A stretch of DNA of 64,000 nt from Pseudoselenomonas ruminantium. GTDB taxonomy: Bacteria > Bacillota > Negativicutes > Selenomonadales > Selenomonadaceae. The translations under genes were made by a program, and so were the position numbers. Numbering within the stretch: the first letter of the stretch is position 1; each line of letters opens with the position of its first letter. The DNA is taken from contig NZ_FOQK01000001.1 in assembly GCF_900113715.1 (NCBI RefSeq), forward strand, positions 1-64,000. The letters run 5' to 3'. Under the pieces are notes generated by a model. That model ran no database searches and was not told where the DNA came from. It worked only from the letters and a program-made list of their open reading frames with translations. Positions 26,224 through 35,053 of this stretch are shown here, one piece after another.

Positions 26224-27855
26224 TCAGAGTCTCACGACTTGCTGGACGCGGGCTGCGGCCAGCGGATCGTGGGTAATGATGAGCAGCGTCCGCTGCTTTT
26301 CATCGAGTTCGTCAAGAACAGCGGTGAGAAGGGCGGACGCTGTTTTTTCGTCGAGCCCTGCGGTCGGTTCGTCAAGGAGCAGGATGGGGGCAGGGCGGGC
26401 GATGGCCAGCGCTGTCAGCAGCCGGTTGCGCTCACCACCCGAGAGATTTCCTGCACTGCTGGTGAGCGGGCTGTCGAGTCCTGCTGGCAGCTTTCCGATG
26501 ACGGCGGCTAGCTGGGCAACCTGCAGGCTGTGCCAGATCGCTTCGTCGCTGATGCCGGGGATGAGCCGCAGAAAGAGGGAGCGGATGCTGCCGGCAGGAA
26601 GATCGCAGCCTTGCAGGGGGGCGGAGAAATATTCTCGCTGCTGGGCAGGGGACAGGCTGGTGCTATCCTGCCCCTGCAGGCGGATGGTACCGGCAGGAAC
26701 TGGCCAGCAGGCCGTGAGCAGGCAGCCAAGCGTGGTCTTGCCACTGCCGCTGTCCCCGAGGATGGCAGTATGTGCTCCTGCTGTCACCGTAAAGGAAATG
26801 TCGTGCAGGATCGGCATTTGCTCGTGGTAGCCAAAGGTCAGATGGCTGACGGCAAGCAGTGGCGCCGTGGCAAGCGGGGAAGAGGCCGCAGATGCGGGGG
26901 GAGGGCAGGTGGCGGCAACGGGGACGGAAAAGAGCGGCGCTGCTGCCTGCTGGCTCTCCTGGAAGGCGCGGGCGGCTGCTGCCAGCGGCTGGAACTCGCT
27001 CTGCAGGGCCAATAGGAGAAAGAGCCAGACCGTAAGCTCGATGAAGGTCTGTGTCCCGGAAAGGGCGGCAGAGGTCAGGCTGGCGAGGAGCAGGATGAGG
27101 ACGAGTGCATCAAGGACTTGCAGCAGGAGGTCGCTGTATAGTGTCTGGTGCTGGCCTTGCTGCTGCTCCTGACGCAGCTGGCGGGCAAGTGCTGCCAGGC
27201 GAGATTGTACGGCTGGCAGACTGCCAGCCACCAGCAGTTCCGCCTGGCCTGAGGCGGCATCCAGGAGCGCACTGCGATAGGCGGCCTTGGCTTGGCCGCC
27301 AGCTGCGCCATGGGGTGTTTCCAGCAGACAGGGCAGGAGCAGATGGGAAAGCCAGAGCAGCGGCAGCAGCAGGCTGACTGTGCCGATGGTGCCGAAGAGC
27401 ACAAAGGAGGTCAGCAGGCTGAGCAGCAGGCTGGCAATGGGCGGCAGCAGCGCACGCAGGTAGAACTCACGCAGAGTCTGGCAGCTGCTGGTCAGCTGAT
27501 GCAGCCATAGTCCCTGGGATGCCATTCCCGTGCGCAGGGGCAGGGTGGCGGCTGCCTGGTCGTAGAGCTTCAATTGCAGCTGGGTATGGCTGTGGAAGGC
27601 TAGCTGATGGGAGAACCAGCGGTCTGCGTAGCGGAAGACTGCGCGGCCGATGCCGCAGGTGCGGACGATGGTGATGCCGAGAGCCAGCTCAGCCAGTGGC
27701 GGCTGCAGTGCGGCCGAGGTTATGAGCCAGGCGGCTGCTCCCATAAGGCCGAGCGCACAGATGGCCGCGGTCAGGGAGGCGGTTGCGGCAGCCGCCAGCT
27801 GGCCGGGGGCTGCCAGCCGCAGCAGAGGGCAGAATAGCTGGTAAACGGATTTCAT
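26224..27855 (-). CDS. cydC: Thiol reductant ABC exporter subunit CydC
   Basis: 543 residues: six membrane helices then an ABC ATPase. Walker A is GDSGSGKTT, the signature LSGGERNR, Walker B ILLLDEPT, and the H-loop ITHDP. CydC pairs with CydD to export cysteine or glutathione (and bind heme), needed for cytochrome bd assembly. The start overlaps the cydD stop by four bases, so translation is coupled. It is the last gene of the cyd cluster. Confidence 0.9.
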   Translation of the reverse strand: MKSVYQLFCPLLRLAAPGQLAAAATASLTAAICALGLMGAAAWLITSAALQPPLAELALGITIVRTCGIGRAVFRYADRWFSHQLAFHSHTQLQLKLYDQAAATLPLRTGMASQGLWLHQLTSSCQTLREFYLRALLPPIASLLLSLLTSFVLFGTIGTVSLLLPLLWLSHLLLPCLLETPHGAAGGQAKAAYRSALLDAASGQAELLVAGSLPAVQSRLAALARQLRQEQQQGQHQTLYSDLLLQVLDALVLILLLASLTSAALSGTQTFIELTVWLFLLLALQSEFQPLAAAARAFQESQQAAAPLFSVPVAATCPPPASAASSPLATAPLLAVSHLTFGYHEQMPILHDISFTVTAGAHTAILGDSGSGKTTLGCLLTACWPVPAGTIRLQGQDSTSLSPAQQREYFSAPLQGCDLPAGSIRSLFLRLIPGISDEAIWHSLQVAQLAAVIGKLPAGLDSPLTSSAGNLSGGERNRLLTALAIARPAPILLLDEPTAGLDEKTASALLTAVLDELDEKQRTLLIITHDPLAAARVQQVVRL

Positions 27856-29495
27856 GGGCGATCGGCTCCTTCCGTAGGATAGGGGGCAAGGTGGATGATC
27901 TTATCGGCTATGGCCTGGATGGCGGGATGATGGGAGATGATGACGAGGGTGCGCCGGTGGGCAAAGGCGGTCAAGGCGCGGATGATTTGCTGCTCCAAGG
28001 CTTCGTCCATGCCGGCGGTGGGCTCGTCGAGCAGGGTGACCGGGCGGTTCTGCAAGAGGGCACGGGCAAGGCCTAGGCGTTTGCGTTCGCCCTGGGAAAG
28101 GGGCAGGCCGTTGCCGCCGAGTTTAGTATCAAGCCCTGCAGGCAGCCTGTGCAGAAGGCCGTCAAGGGAGGCGAGACGCAGGGCCTGGCGGATGCGTTCA
28201 GCTGGTACCTCTTGGAAAAGGCTGACGTTCTCTTGCAGGCTCGCAGCGTAGAGATGCGGCTGCTGCGGGACATAGGCGATGAGTTTTTGCCGGCTGGCAG
28301 CCGCCATGGTCGCCAGGGGCTGGTCGTTCAGCAAGACCAGCCCTTGGTCGGGCGGCAGCAGGCCAGCCAGGAGCTTCAGCAGGGTGGATTTGCCGCAGCC
28401 GCTGGGGCCTGTGATGACGGAAATCTTATGGGCGGGGAATGTTTCCTGCTGCAGGCCGAGGAGGATGTCCTTGGTGCCCGGATAACGGTAGCGGATGTCT
28501 TGCAGATGGATGGCTGGCGGCAGCTGCAATTGTTCATGATGGCCATCAGCCGCAGCTGGCTGGGGGGCGAGGACAAAGGCCTGCAGTTTTTGCCAGGCGG
28601 TCAGGGATTCGATGGCGGCATGGAAGATGATGCCGCCTTGCCGCAGGGGCTGGTAGAATTCTGGGGCCAGAAGCAGGAGCAGGAGCGCCGTGCGGAAGGC
28701 GAGGGCATTGTCCAGCAGCCGCAAGCCGGTGCTTACGGCGACGATGGCAATCGACAGGGTCGTGATGAGCTCCAGGGCAAAGGAACTGGCGAAAGCCAGC
28801 TTGAGTACCTGCAGGGAGGTCTGCGCAAAGCCCTGGCTGAGCGTTCGGAGATCCTGACGCTGTGCTTGTTCTTGGGCGAAAAGCTTCCAGGTCATCATGC
28901 TGCGCAGCATGTCGTCGAAGCCGGCATTGAGCTGCTGGAGACGATGCCATTCCCGGCTGCTGGCGGTTTTGGTGGCCTGGCCTATCAGATAGAGCAGGAA
29001 GGGGGCAATCGGCAGGGTAAGGGCGAAGAGCAAGGCGGTCAGCGGATCGGCTGCAAGGGCAGCGGTGAGGATGACCGGTGTGCGGAACAAGAGTGCACTG
29101 GTCACTGGCAGTGCCTTGCTGAGCAGGTGGTCGAGCCTATCGACGGTTTCGGTAGCCTGCAGTGACAAGGCTGCCGGTGATGCGGACGTATGGGGAACGT
29201 GCTGGTGCAGACGCAGGCGGCACGTCTCGCGCCAGCTGGCGGACAGGCGGATGATGATGCGGCGCTGCTGGAAGCTTGCCAGCAGCTGCAGGCAGAGCAT
29301 AAGAAACAGCGCCAGCAATACTGGCGCTGCAGCAGGAAAGCCCGTGAATGCATGCTGATAGACATTGGCAACCAGCCCGGAGAATTGCCAGGCGATTGCC
29401 AGCAGCAGCAGGCTGTGCAGGAGTTCCAGGCCGGCAAGAGCGAGCAAGGAAGTCTTATAGGTGGTGATGATTTCTTTGCAAAGTTGTTTGGTCAT
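27852..29495 (-). CDS. cydD: Thiol reductant ABC exporter subunit CydD
   Basis: 547 residues: membrane domain then ABC ATPase with Walker A GPSGCGKST, signature LSQGERKR, Walker B VTLLDEPT and H-loop ISHHP. It is the heterodimer partner of CydC in the inner membrane. GTGAGG precedes the ATG. The 31-base gap to cydB holds TGACCGGTCA (29512-29521), a 10-base palindrome that is also the core of the uvrC promoter dyad. Order A-B-D-C matches the Bacillus cydABCD-type unit. Confidence 0.9.
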   Translation of the reverse strand: MTKQLCKEIITTYKTSLLALAGLELLHSLLLLAIAWQFSGLVANVYQHAFTGFPAAAPVLLALFLMLCLQLLASFQQRRIIIRLSASWRETCRLRLHQHVPHTSASPAALSLQATETVDRLDHLLSKALPVTSALLFRTPVILTAALAADPLTALLFALTLPIAPFLLYLIGQATKTASSREWHRLQQLNAGFDDMLRSMMTWKLFAQEQAQRQDLRTLSQGFAQTSLQVLKLAFASSFALELITTLSIAIVAVSTGLRLLDNALAFRTALLLLLLAPEFYQPLRQGGIIFHAAIESLTAWQKLQAFVLAPQPAAADGHHEQLQLPPAIHLQDIRYRYPGTKDILLGLQQETFPAHKISVITGPSGCGKSTLLKLLAGLLPPDQGLVLLNDQPLATMAAASRQKLIAYVPQQPHLYAASLQENVSLFQEVPAERIRQALRLASLDGLLHRLPAGLDTKLGGNGLPLSQGERKRLGLARALLQNRPVTLLDEPTAGMDEALEQQIIRALTAFAHRRTLVIISHHPAIQAIADKIIHLAPYPTEGADRP

Positions 29496-29526
29496 GATTC
29501 CTCACTGTTCTTGACCGGTCAGTTAC

Positions 29527-30543
29527 TCAATGGGTGTCATTGCAATCGTTGGGGGAAATGCGCTGGCGGAAGATCCAGTAGGTCCAGCCTTGATAGATCA
29601 GGACGACAGGAACCAGGCAGGCCGCTGCGATTGTCATGATGGAGAGTGTGTAGTGGGTAGAGGCGGCATTGACGATGGTCAGCGACCAGGCAGGATCGAG
29701 ACTGGATACCATGAGCCGCGGGAACAGTCCGGCAAAGAAGCCGACGGTAGTGGCGGCGATGGCCAGCGAGCTCAGTACGAAGGCCAGGCGGGAATGCCCT
29801 TGGAACAGGCGCAGGTACCCCACGATGAATGCGGCACCAGCGGCCAGGAGACACAGTCCGCCTAGAGCGCTCTGGAAGAGATCGGTGTTGAGGAAGGTCA
29901 GCAGCAGGCAGAAGACAAAGGCGATGATAGCCAGAGCTCCAGCCTTGGCTGCGAGTGTCCTGGCCCGTAGGGTGAGTCCGTGGCTGGCCAGCCGTTGGGT
30001 CAGGAAGGCGGCCCCGTGGAAGGTGAAGACAAAGAAGAAGGTCAGTCCGCCGATGATGGTATAGGGGGTCAGCAGGTCAAAGAAGCCTCCCAGATAGATC
30101 ATTTTCTCGTTGATGGGCAGCCCCTGGATGAGGTTCGTGACGGCAACACCCCATAAGAAGGCGGGGACAGCACTGCCGAAGCAGATCGCCCCCTCCCAGA
30201 AATGGCGCCAGCACGGCGACTCATGACGGCCGCGCAGCTCGAAGGCCACGCCGCGCAGGATGAGGGCGACGAGCATCAGGAACAGGGCGAGGTAGAAAGT
30301 CGAAAACATCGTAGCGTAGACGTGGGGGAAAGCAGCGAACAGCGCACCGCCAGCAGTAATCATCCAGACTTCGTTGCCATCCCAGACTGGGGCAATCGTG
30401 CGCAGTACCTGTGAGCGCTCGCTGTCGTGCGGGCTCATGAAGGGCAGCAGTATGCCGACGCCGTAATCAAAGCCTTCGAGCAGGAAAAAGCCTGTGAACA
30501 GGACGACGATGAGCACAAACCAGATCAGATTGAGTTCCATCAT
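29527..30543 (-). CDS. cydB: Cytochrome bd ubiquinol oxidase subunit II
   Basis: 338 residues, usual length, about nine membrane helices. It opens LIWFVLIVVLFTGFFLLEGFDYGVG and has the WDGNEVW segment, both characteristic of CydB. It structurally supports CydA and may form the proton/oxygen path. It overlaps cydA by four bases. The C-terminus is short and charged. Confidence 0.95.
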   Translation of the reverse strand: MMELNLIWFVLIVVLFTGFFLLEGFDYGVGILLPFMSPHDSERSQVLRTIAPVWDGNEVWMITAGGALFAAFPHVYATMFSTFYLALFLMLVALILRGVAFELRGRHESPCWRHFWEGAICFGSAVPAFLWGVAVTNLIQGLPINEKMIYLGGFFDLLTPYTIIGGLTFFFVFTFHGAAFLTQRLASHGLTLRARTLAAKAGALAIIAFVFCLLLTFLNTDLFQSALGGLCLLAAGAAFIVGYLRLFQGHSRLAFVLSSLAIAATTVGFFAGLFPRLMVSSLDPAWSLTIVNAASTHYTLSIMTIAAACLVPVVLIYQGWTYWIFRQRISPNDCNDTH

Positions 30544-31907
30544 GAATCCCTCCCTTCAACAGGAATCGAAGTCGTGCGGATATGGCGCAGAGCGATGTAG
30601 AGAGCGGCGATGGCCAGCAGCAGGTAGAGGGCCGTAAAGCCGATCATGGTCAGCCAGACTGAACCGGCAGTGAGATTGGGCGAAACCGCATCGGCTGTCT
30701 TCTGCAGGCCAACGACAATCCAGGGCTGACGGCCGGCTTCTGCGATGAACCAGCCAGCCGAATTGGCAAGGAAGGGCAGTGGCAGCAGGAAGGGCAGGGC
30801 CTTGAGCAGAAGCGGGAAGGCCATGACGCGATCCATCTTCGCCAGCAGTGCGATGGCGAAGGCCAGCATCAGCATGAAGCCGCCAGCTGCCACCATGATG
30901 CGGAAGCTCCAGAACAAGGCCGGCACGTCTGGGCGATAATCACCGGGGCCGTACTTTGCCTGGTATTCTTTCTGCAGGGCGTTGATTCCCTTGACCTCTC
31001 CTTCGGGCTTATTGTAGAGCATGAAGGAAAAGACGCCGGGCACAGCCAGCTCGCAGTCGTTGCGGTTCTTCTCCATGTTGATGTCGGCCATGATGGCAAA
31101 AGGTGCCGGATCTTCGGTTTCCCAGAGGGCCTCCATCGAGGAAAGCTTCATGGGATTGGCCTCAGCAAGATACTGCGTGTGCATATGGCCGCTGCCCATG
31201 ACTCCGAGGAGCCCGATGGCCATGTAGATGGCGCCGGCCTTGAGCGTCTGGGTAAACGCATAGCGTGAAGCCTCGTCGTGGAGAACTTTCCAGGCAGAAA
31301 TAGCCAGTACGACAAAGCCGCCTGTCGAGATACCGGCAAATAATGCATGTGAATATTCGCCGAGGACATAGTGATTGGTAAGCAGGGCGAAGAAATCGGT
31401 CATGACGGCACGCCCGTTTTCAATGGCATAGCCGACTGGATGCTGCATGAAGCTGTTGGCGACGAGGATCCAGAATGCCGAGATATTGCTGCCGATGGCG
31501 ACAAGCCAGATGCAGGCGCAGTGGAGTTTCTCAGACAGCTTATCCCAGCCGAAGACCCAGATGCCGAGGAAGGTCGACTCAAGGAAGAACGCCGTGAGTG
31601 CCTCAAGGGCCAACGGCGCGCCGAAGATGTCGCCCATGAAGCGCGAGTACTCGGACCAGTTCATGCCGAAGTGGAATTCCTGCACGATGCCAGTGACGAC
31701 GCCCATGGAAAAATTGATCAGGAAGATCGTGCCGAAGAAGCGTACCAGCTTACGGCAGGTTTCCTTCCAGGCCGGGCGCTTGGTGCGCACATAGCACGTC
31801 TCGAGCAGGGCGACGAAGATCGACAAGCCCAATGTTATCGGGACGAACAGGAAGTGATACGTTGTCGTGATGGCGAACTGCCATCGGGATAAGAGCAAGG
31901 CTTCCAT
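30540..31907 (-). CDS. cydA: Cytochrome bd ubiquinol oxidase subunit I
   Basis: About 455 residues. The N-terminus WQFAITTTYHFLFVPITLGL has the heme-ligand histidine, EYSHALFAGISTGG carries another, and AGRQPWIVVG is the conserved signature near the C-terminal half. The Q-loop is short, as in Firmicute-type enzymes. The oxidase reduces oxygen with quinol at high affinity; in an anaerobe it probably removes oxygen and supports microaerobic respiration. ATG at 31907 has AGGAGG seven bases upstream, preferred to 31949. Confidence 0.95.
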   Translation of the reverse strand: MEALLLSRWQFAITTTYHFLFVPITLGLSIFVALLETCYVRTKRPAWKETCRKLVRFFGTIFLINFSMGVVTGIVQEFHFGMNWSEYSRFMGDIFGAPLALEALTAFFLESTFLGIWVFGWDKLSEKLHCACIWLVAIGSNISAFWILVANSFMQHPVGYAIENGRAVMTDFFALLTNHYVLGEYSHALFAGISTGGFVVLAISAWKVLHDEASRYAFTQTLKAGAIYMAIGLLGVMGSGHMHTQYLAEANPMKLSSMEALWETEDPAPFAIMADINMEKNRNDCELAVPGVFSFMLYNKPEGEVKGINALQKEYQAKYGPGDYRPDVPALFWSFRIMVAAGGFMLMLAFAIALLAKMDRVMAFPLLLKALPFLLPLPFLANSAGWFIAEAGRQPWIVVGLQKTADAVSPNLTAGSVWLTMIGFTALYLLLAIAALYIALRHIRTTSIPVEGRDS

Positions 31908-31953
31908 ATGATTCCCTCCTTTGCTATATAGATGCAGACATAAATTCACCTTT

Positions 31954-31982
31954 ATTATAAATCAGAAAATTAAGAATTACAA
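31954..31982 (-). promoter_or_regulatory. cydABDC promoter
   Basis: On the minus strand TTGTAA (31977-31982) and TATAAT (31954-31959) are 17 bases apart, about 47 bases before cydA. It overlaps the T run of the preceding terminator. Confidence 0.75.
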
Positions 31983-32019
31983 TAAAATAAAAACACCGCT
32001 TCCGTTTGCGAAAGCGGTG
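31981..32019 (-). terminator. Intrinsic terminator after the P-type ATPase homologue
   Basis: Arms CACCGCTT (31994-32001) and AAGCGGTG (32012-32019); on the minus strand a T-rich run follows. It separates the gene from cydA, so the two have different transcripts unless read-through occurs. Confidence 0.85.
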
Positions 32020-32029
32020 CTGGCGACAA

Positions 32030-33247
32030 TCAAGCGCGCAGTGAATTGAGCAGGATGAGGATAGCGGCAAGGAGCTGTCCGGCAGCTGCGCAGAAGGGAG
32101 GCAGGAAGGGCCCGCCAAAGACGTGCAGCAGACCCAGGGCTGGCGGCAGCAGCAGGAGCCAGGCAATGGCGGCAAGGATGCGATTGGCCTTGACGATGCT
32201 CATGGTACTGCGGCTGATGGTAAGCAATGACGAAAAATCCCAGAGCTTGCCGCTTTTGAGGACGATGGAAAAAGCGGGCGGTGCCTGCGGGGCGTCCGCC
32301 GAGACGGGAGTTTCGGGCAGCGCGCCAACGTGGATGCTGAGATCGGCAGCAGCCATGGCGGGCATATCCGTAGCCGGATTGCCTGCCATGGCCAGCGTTG
32401 CACCATGGGCACGCAGCAGCTGGATCTCGCGGACCTTGTCCTGGGGGGAGAGGTTCGCATGGGCTTCATCGATAGCAGCCTGTTTGCGGACTGCGTTGGC
32501 TGTGCGGCGGCTGTCACTGGTCAGCATGACAAGTTTCAGCCGCTGGCGGTGGAATTTGTGGAAGGCCGTGATGTTGTCCTGCGGGATCTCGTCGGCCATG
32601 GCGATGATGCCACGGCAGTATTTATCGTTGGCGACGAATACAGTTGTCTGTCCGCGCTGGGATAGCTGGTCGGCCTTGGTCAGCAGGTTGGCACTGATCT
32701 CGATGCCTTCTTCCTGCAGCCATTCGCCTCTGCCGACCCGCAGCGGTGAGCGGTTGATCAGGGCCTCTACGCCGTAGCCGGGGAATTCGTTGGCGGCCGA
32801 CAAACGCTGGAGATGCAGCCGGCGTTCGATAGCGGTCTGGTAGATGGCCTGGTAAAGTGGCTGGCTGGAATCGCGTACAGCCGAAGCGGCGAGCGCGAGC
32901 AAGGCGCCTTGGCTGATGCCCTCCGGAACGAGCGCGGCGACATAGGGATGGCCTTCTGTGACGATGCCGCCCTTGGCGACGGCAAGCGTATCGATTTTTG
33001 CCGTCTCGGCAATCACCGCCGGACTGGCAAGATCGATGTCCTCCTTTGCGGCCCGTTTCGCACCGCGGGCAAGGGCGACGGGGCGCGAGAGCCAGAGCGG
33101 TATGGGCAGGCCAGCCAGCAGGATGGCAGCAAAGATATTGATGGTTTCGGGGAGCGGCAGTCCGGTGGAATACCAATAGCCGCTCATTCCGGCAGCGAGC
33201 AATACGGCCAGGACGGTGAAATAACGGATGTTTGCTTGTTTTTTCAT
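32030..33247 (-). CDS. Truncated, catalytically degenerate P1B-type ATPase homologue
   Basis: 405 residues. Order: two membrane helices (about 8-27 and 36-53), a P/N-domain region, and two C-terminal helices (about 359-402). This matches the last four helices of heavy-metal ATPases; the metal-binding N-terminus, first helices and A domain are absent. The phosphorylation motif DKTGTLT reads AKGGIVT at 91-97 (Asp to Ala), the CPC site reads PIPL, TGD reads TSD, the HP motif reads QP, and GDGIND reads GNPATD. ATP-driven transport is therefore very unlikely. The frame is intact and a GAGGTC ribosome site is present, so it is probably expressed. It lies directly upstream of cydABDC. A role in metal or heme supply to the oxidase is a guess. 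Confidence 0.8.
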   Translation of the reverse strand: MKKQANIRYFTVLAVLLAAGMSGYWYSTGLPLPETINIFAAILLAGLPIPLWLSRPVALARGAKRAAKEDIDLASPAVIAETAKIDTLAVAKGGIVTEGHPYVAALVPEGISQGALLALAASAVRDSSQPLYQAIYQTAIERRLHLQRLSAANEFPGYGVEALINRSPLRVGRGEWLQEEGIEISANLLTKADQLSQRGQTTVFVANDKYCRGIIAMADEIPQDNITAFHKFHRQRLKLVMLTSDSRRTANAVRKQAAIDEAHANLSPQDKVREIQLLRAHGATLAMAGNPATDMPAMAAADLSIHVGALPETPVSADAPQAPPAFSIVLKSGKLWDFSSLLTISRSTMSIVKANRILAAIAWLLLLPPALGLLHVFGGPFLPPFCAAAGQLLAAILILLNSLRA

Positions 33248-33391
33248 GCGTATGACCTCATTTTCTCAGTTTTCTGATTCTTATTATCCTGCAAAAAGCA
33301 GAAATGTGCAATAGATTAGGGGGAAACACTTGAACCCGTGGGGAATTATTGCTATCCTTATAAAGAAAAGTATGCGAAAGGACGTGGTTTC

Positions 33392-34252
33392 GTGATTAAA
33401 GTGGAGGGCAATGCCAAGATAAATCTCACCTTGGACATTCTGGGCAAGCGTCCCGACGGCTATCATGAAGTGGCGATGGTCATGCAGTCAATCGGCCTCA
33501 GTGATACAGTGGAAATGGAGAAGACGGATGGGCCCATCGAGCTGACGATCAATGTGCCATGGCTCAAGGCCGATGAGAAGAATCTGGCCTGGCGGGCAGC
33601 GGCATTGATCAAGGAAGAATACAAGCTGGCGGGTGGCGTGCGTATGAAGCTCACCAAGCGCATCCCGGTGGCTGCGGGCCTGGCAGGTGGCAGTACCGAT
33701 GCTGCTGCCGTGCTGCGCGGCATGAAGGAGCTCTATGCGCTGGATATTTCGGAGGAAAGACTTTGCGAGCTGGGCTCTCAGCTGGGCTCGGATATTCCCT
33801 TCTGCCTGCTTGGCGGTACGATGCTGTCGACGGGGCGCGGTGAAGTGCTCAAGCGGCTGCCGGATCTGCCAGCAACGTGGGTCGTGCTGGCGAAGCCGCG
33901 TATCTCGGTCTCGACGGCCTGGGCTTATCAGAATTATGATGCACAGGGAGCAAAGGAGCATCCGGATAATGAGAGAATCCAGCAGGAAATTGCCCGCGGC
34001 GACCGAAAAGCTGTGGCCGGATTATTGTGCAATGTGCTCGAAAGTGTTACTATTAAAAAGTATGATGTGATTTCCCAGTACAAGCAGATGATGATGCAGC
34101 AGGGCGCCATGGCCAGCATGATGTCTGGCAGCGGGCCGACCGTTTTCGGCTTGGCAGAGAGCAAGGAGACGGCTGACAGGATTGCTACGCATATGCGCGA
34201 GCATACCGATGCCTATGTCTATGTCATCCGCACGACGGGGAAGGTACAGTAA
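33392..34252 (+). CDS. ispE: 4-diphosphocytidyl-2-C-methyl-D-erythritol kinase
   Basis: About 286 residues of the GHMP kinase family. N-terminal VEGNAKINLTLDILGKRPDGYHE and the ATP loop PVAAGLAGGSTDAAAVL are typical of IspE; the C-terminal SGSGPTVFGL motif completes the fold. It phosphorylates CDP-methylerythritol in the MEP isoprenoid pathway. GTG at 33392 has AAAGGA upstream; an ATG at 33338 would give a non-homologous extension. It is followed after 42 bases by the GntR regulator. Confidence 0.93.
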   Translation: MIKVEGNAKINLTLDILGKRPDGYHEVAMVMQSIGLSDTVEMEKTDGPIELTINVPWLKADEKNLAWRAAALIKEEYKLAGGVRMKLTKRIPVAAGLAGGSTDAAAVLRGMKELYALDISEERLCELGSQLGSDIPFCLLGGTMLSTGRGEVLKRLPDLPATWVVLAKPRISVSTAWAYQNYDAQGAKEHPDNERIQQEIARGDRKAVAGLLCNVLESVTIKKYDVISQYKQMMMQQGAMASMMSGSGPTVFGLAESKETADRIATHMREHTDAYVYVIRTTGKVQ

Positions 34253-34294
34253 ACGTAGAATATCACTAAGCTACCAGAATTGAGGGAATCGTAA

Positions 34295-35023
34295 ATGGAC
34301 AACAGATTAGCTCCCATTAAGCTTGACAGCTATCAGCCGTTGCGCGAGGTCGTGTGTGAGTCTCTGCGCGAGGCTATCCGCAATGGCGTCTTGAAGCCAG
34401 GTGAACGCATCATGGAAATCCAGCTGGCCGAGGAACTCGGCGTCAGCCGTACACCGGTACGTGAGGCAATCCGCAAGCTGGAGCTCGAAGGCTATGTTGT
34501 CATGATGCCGCGGCGTGGTACTTACGTGGCGAGCATGTCGATACGTGACATCAATGAAATCTTTGAAATCCGCACGGCGCTGGAATCGTTGTCGAACGGG
34601 CTGGCAGCCGATCACATCACGGATGAGGAGCTTGAGCACCTGCAGCGCCTGCTCGTCATCATCGGCGGTTATATCAAAGAGGGCAACATGGAAAAGATCG
34701 TCGAGACGGACATCGAGTTCCATGATACGATGTACCATGCTGCCCGCAATACGCGGTTGGTCGGTATCATCTCGAATCTGCGTGACCAGCTGACGCGTTT
34801 CCGCACGCTGTCCATGTCGTATCCGGGCCGCCTCGAGGCTACGCTGGAGGAACACCGCTTGATCGTAGAAGCCATTGCCCAGGGGGATCGCAAGGCAGCC
34901 AGCAAGGCCGCTGAGCGTCACATGGAGAATTCGGAGAAGACGCTGCTCAAGGCGATGGAGATCATGGACAAGAAGAGCGAGACCAAGACGAAAGCGAGAA
35001 AGAAAAAAGCCGAGGACAAATAA
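34295..35023 (+). CDS. GntR family regulator with FCD domain
   Basis: 242 residues. The winged helix includes LREAIRNGVLKPGERI, LAEELGVSRTPVREAI and LELEGYV; the FCD effector domain follows with metal-type residues in EIRTALE, DIEFHDTMYHAA and EEHRLIVEAI. FCD regulators respond to small organic acids or metabolites. The tail is very lysine-rich. Sitting between ispE and glmU, it may be co-transcribed with both; its ligand is unknown. Confidence 0.9.
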   Translation: MDNRLAPIKLDSYQPLREVVCESLREAIRNGVLKPGERIMEIQLAEELGVSRTPVREAIRKLELEGYVVMMPRRGTYVASMSIRDINEIFEIRTALESLSNGLAADHITDEELEHLQRLLVIIGGYIKEGNMEKIVETDIEFHDTMYHAARNTRLVGIISNLRDQLTRFRTLSMSYPGRLEATLEEHRLIVEAIAQGDRKAASKAAERHMENSEKTLLKAMEIMDKKSETKTKARKKKAEDK

Positions 35024-35053
35024 GCCTTGGAATGATAAAGGAGTAATTTCAAC

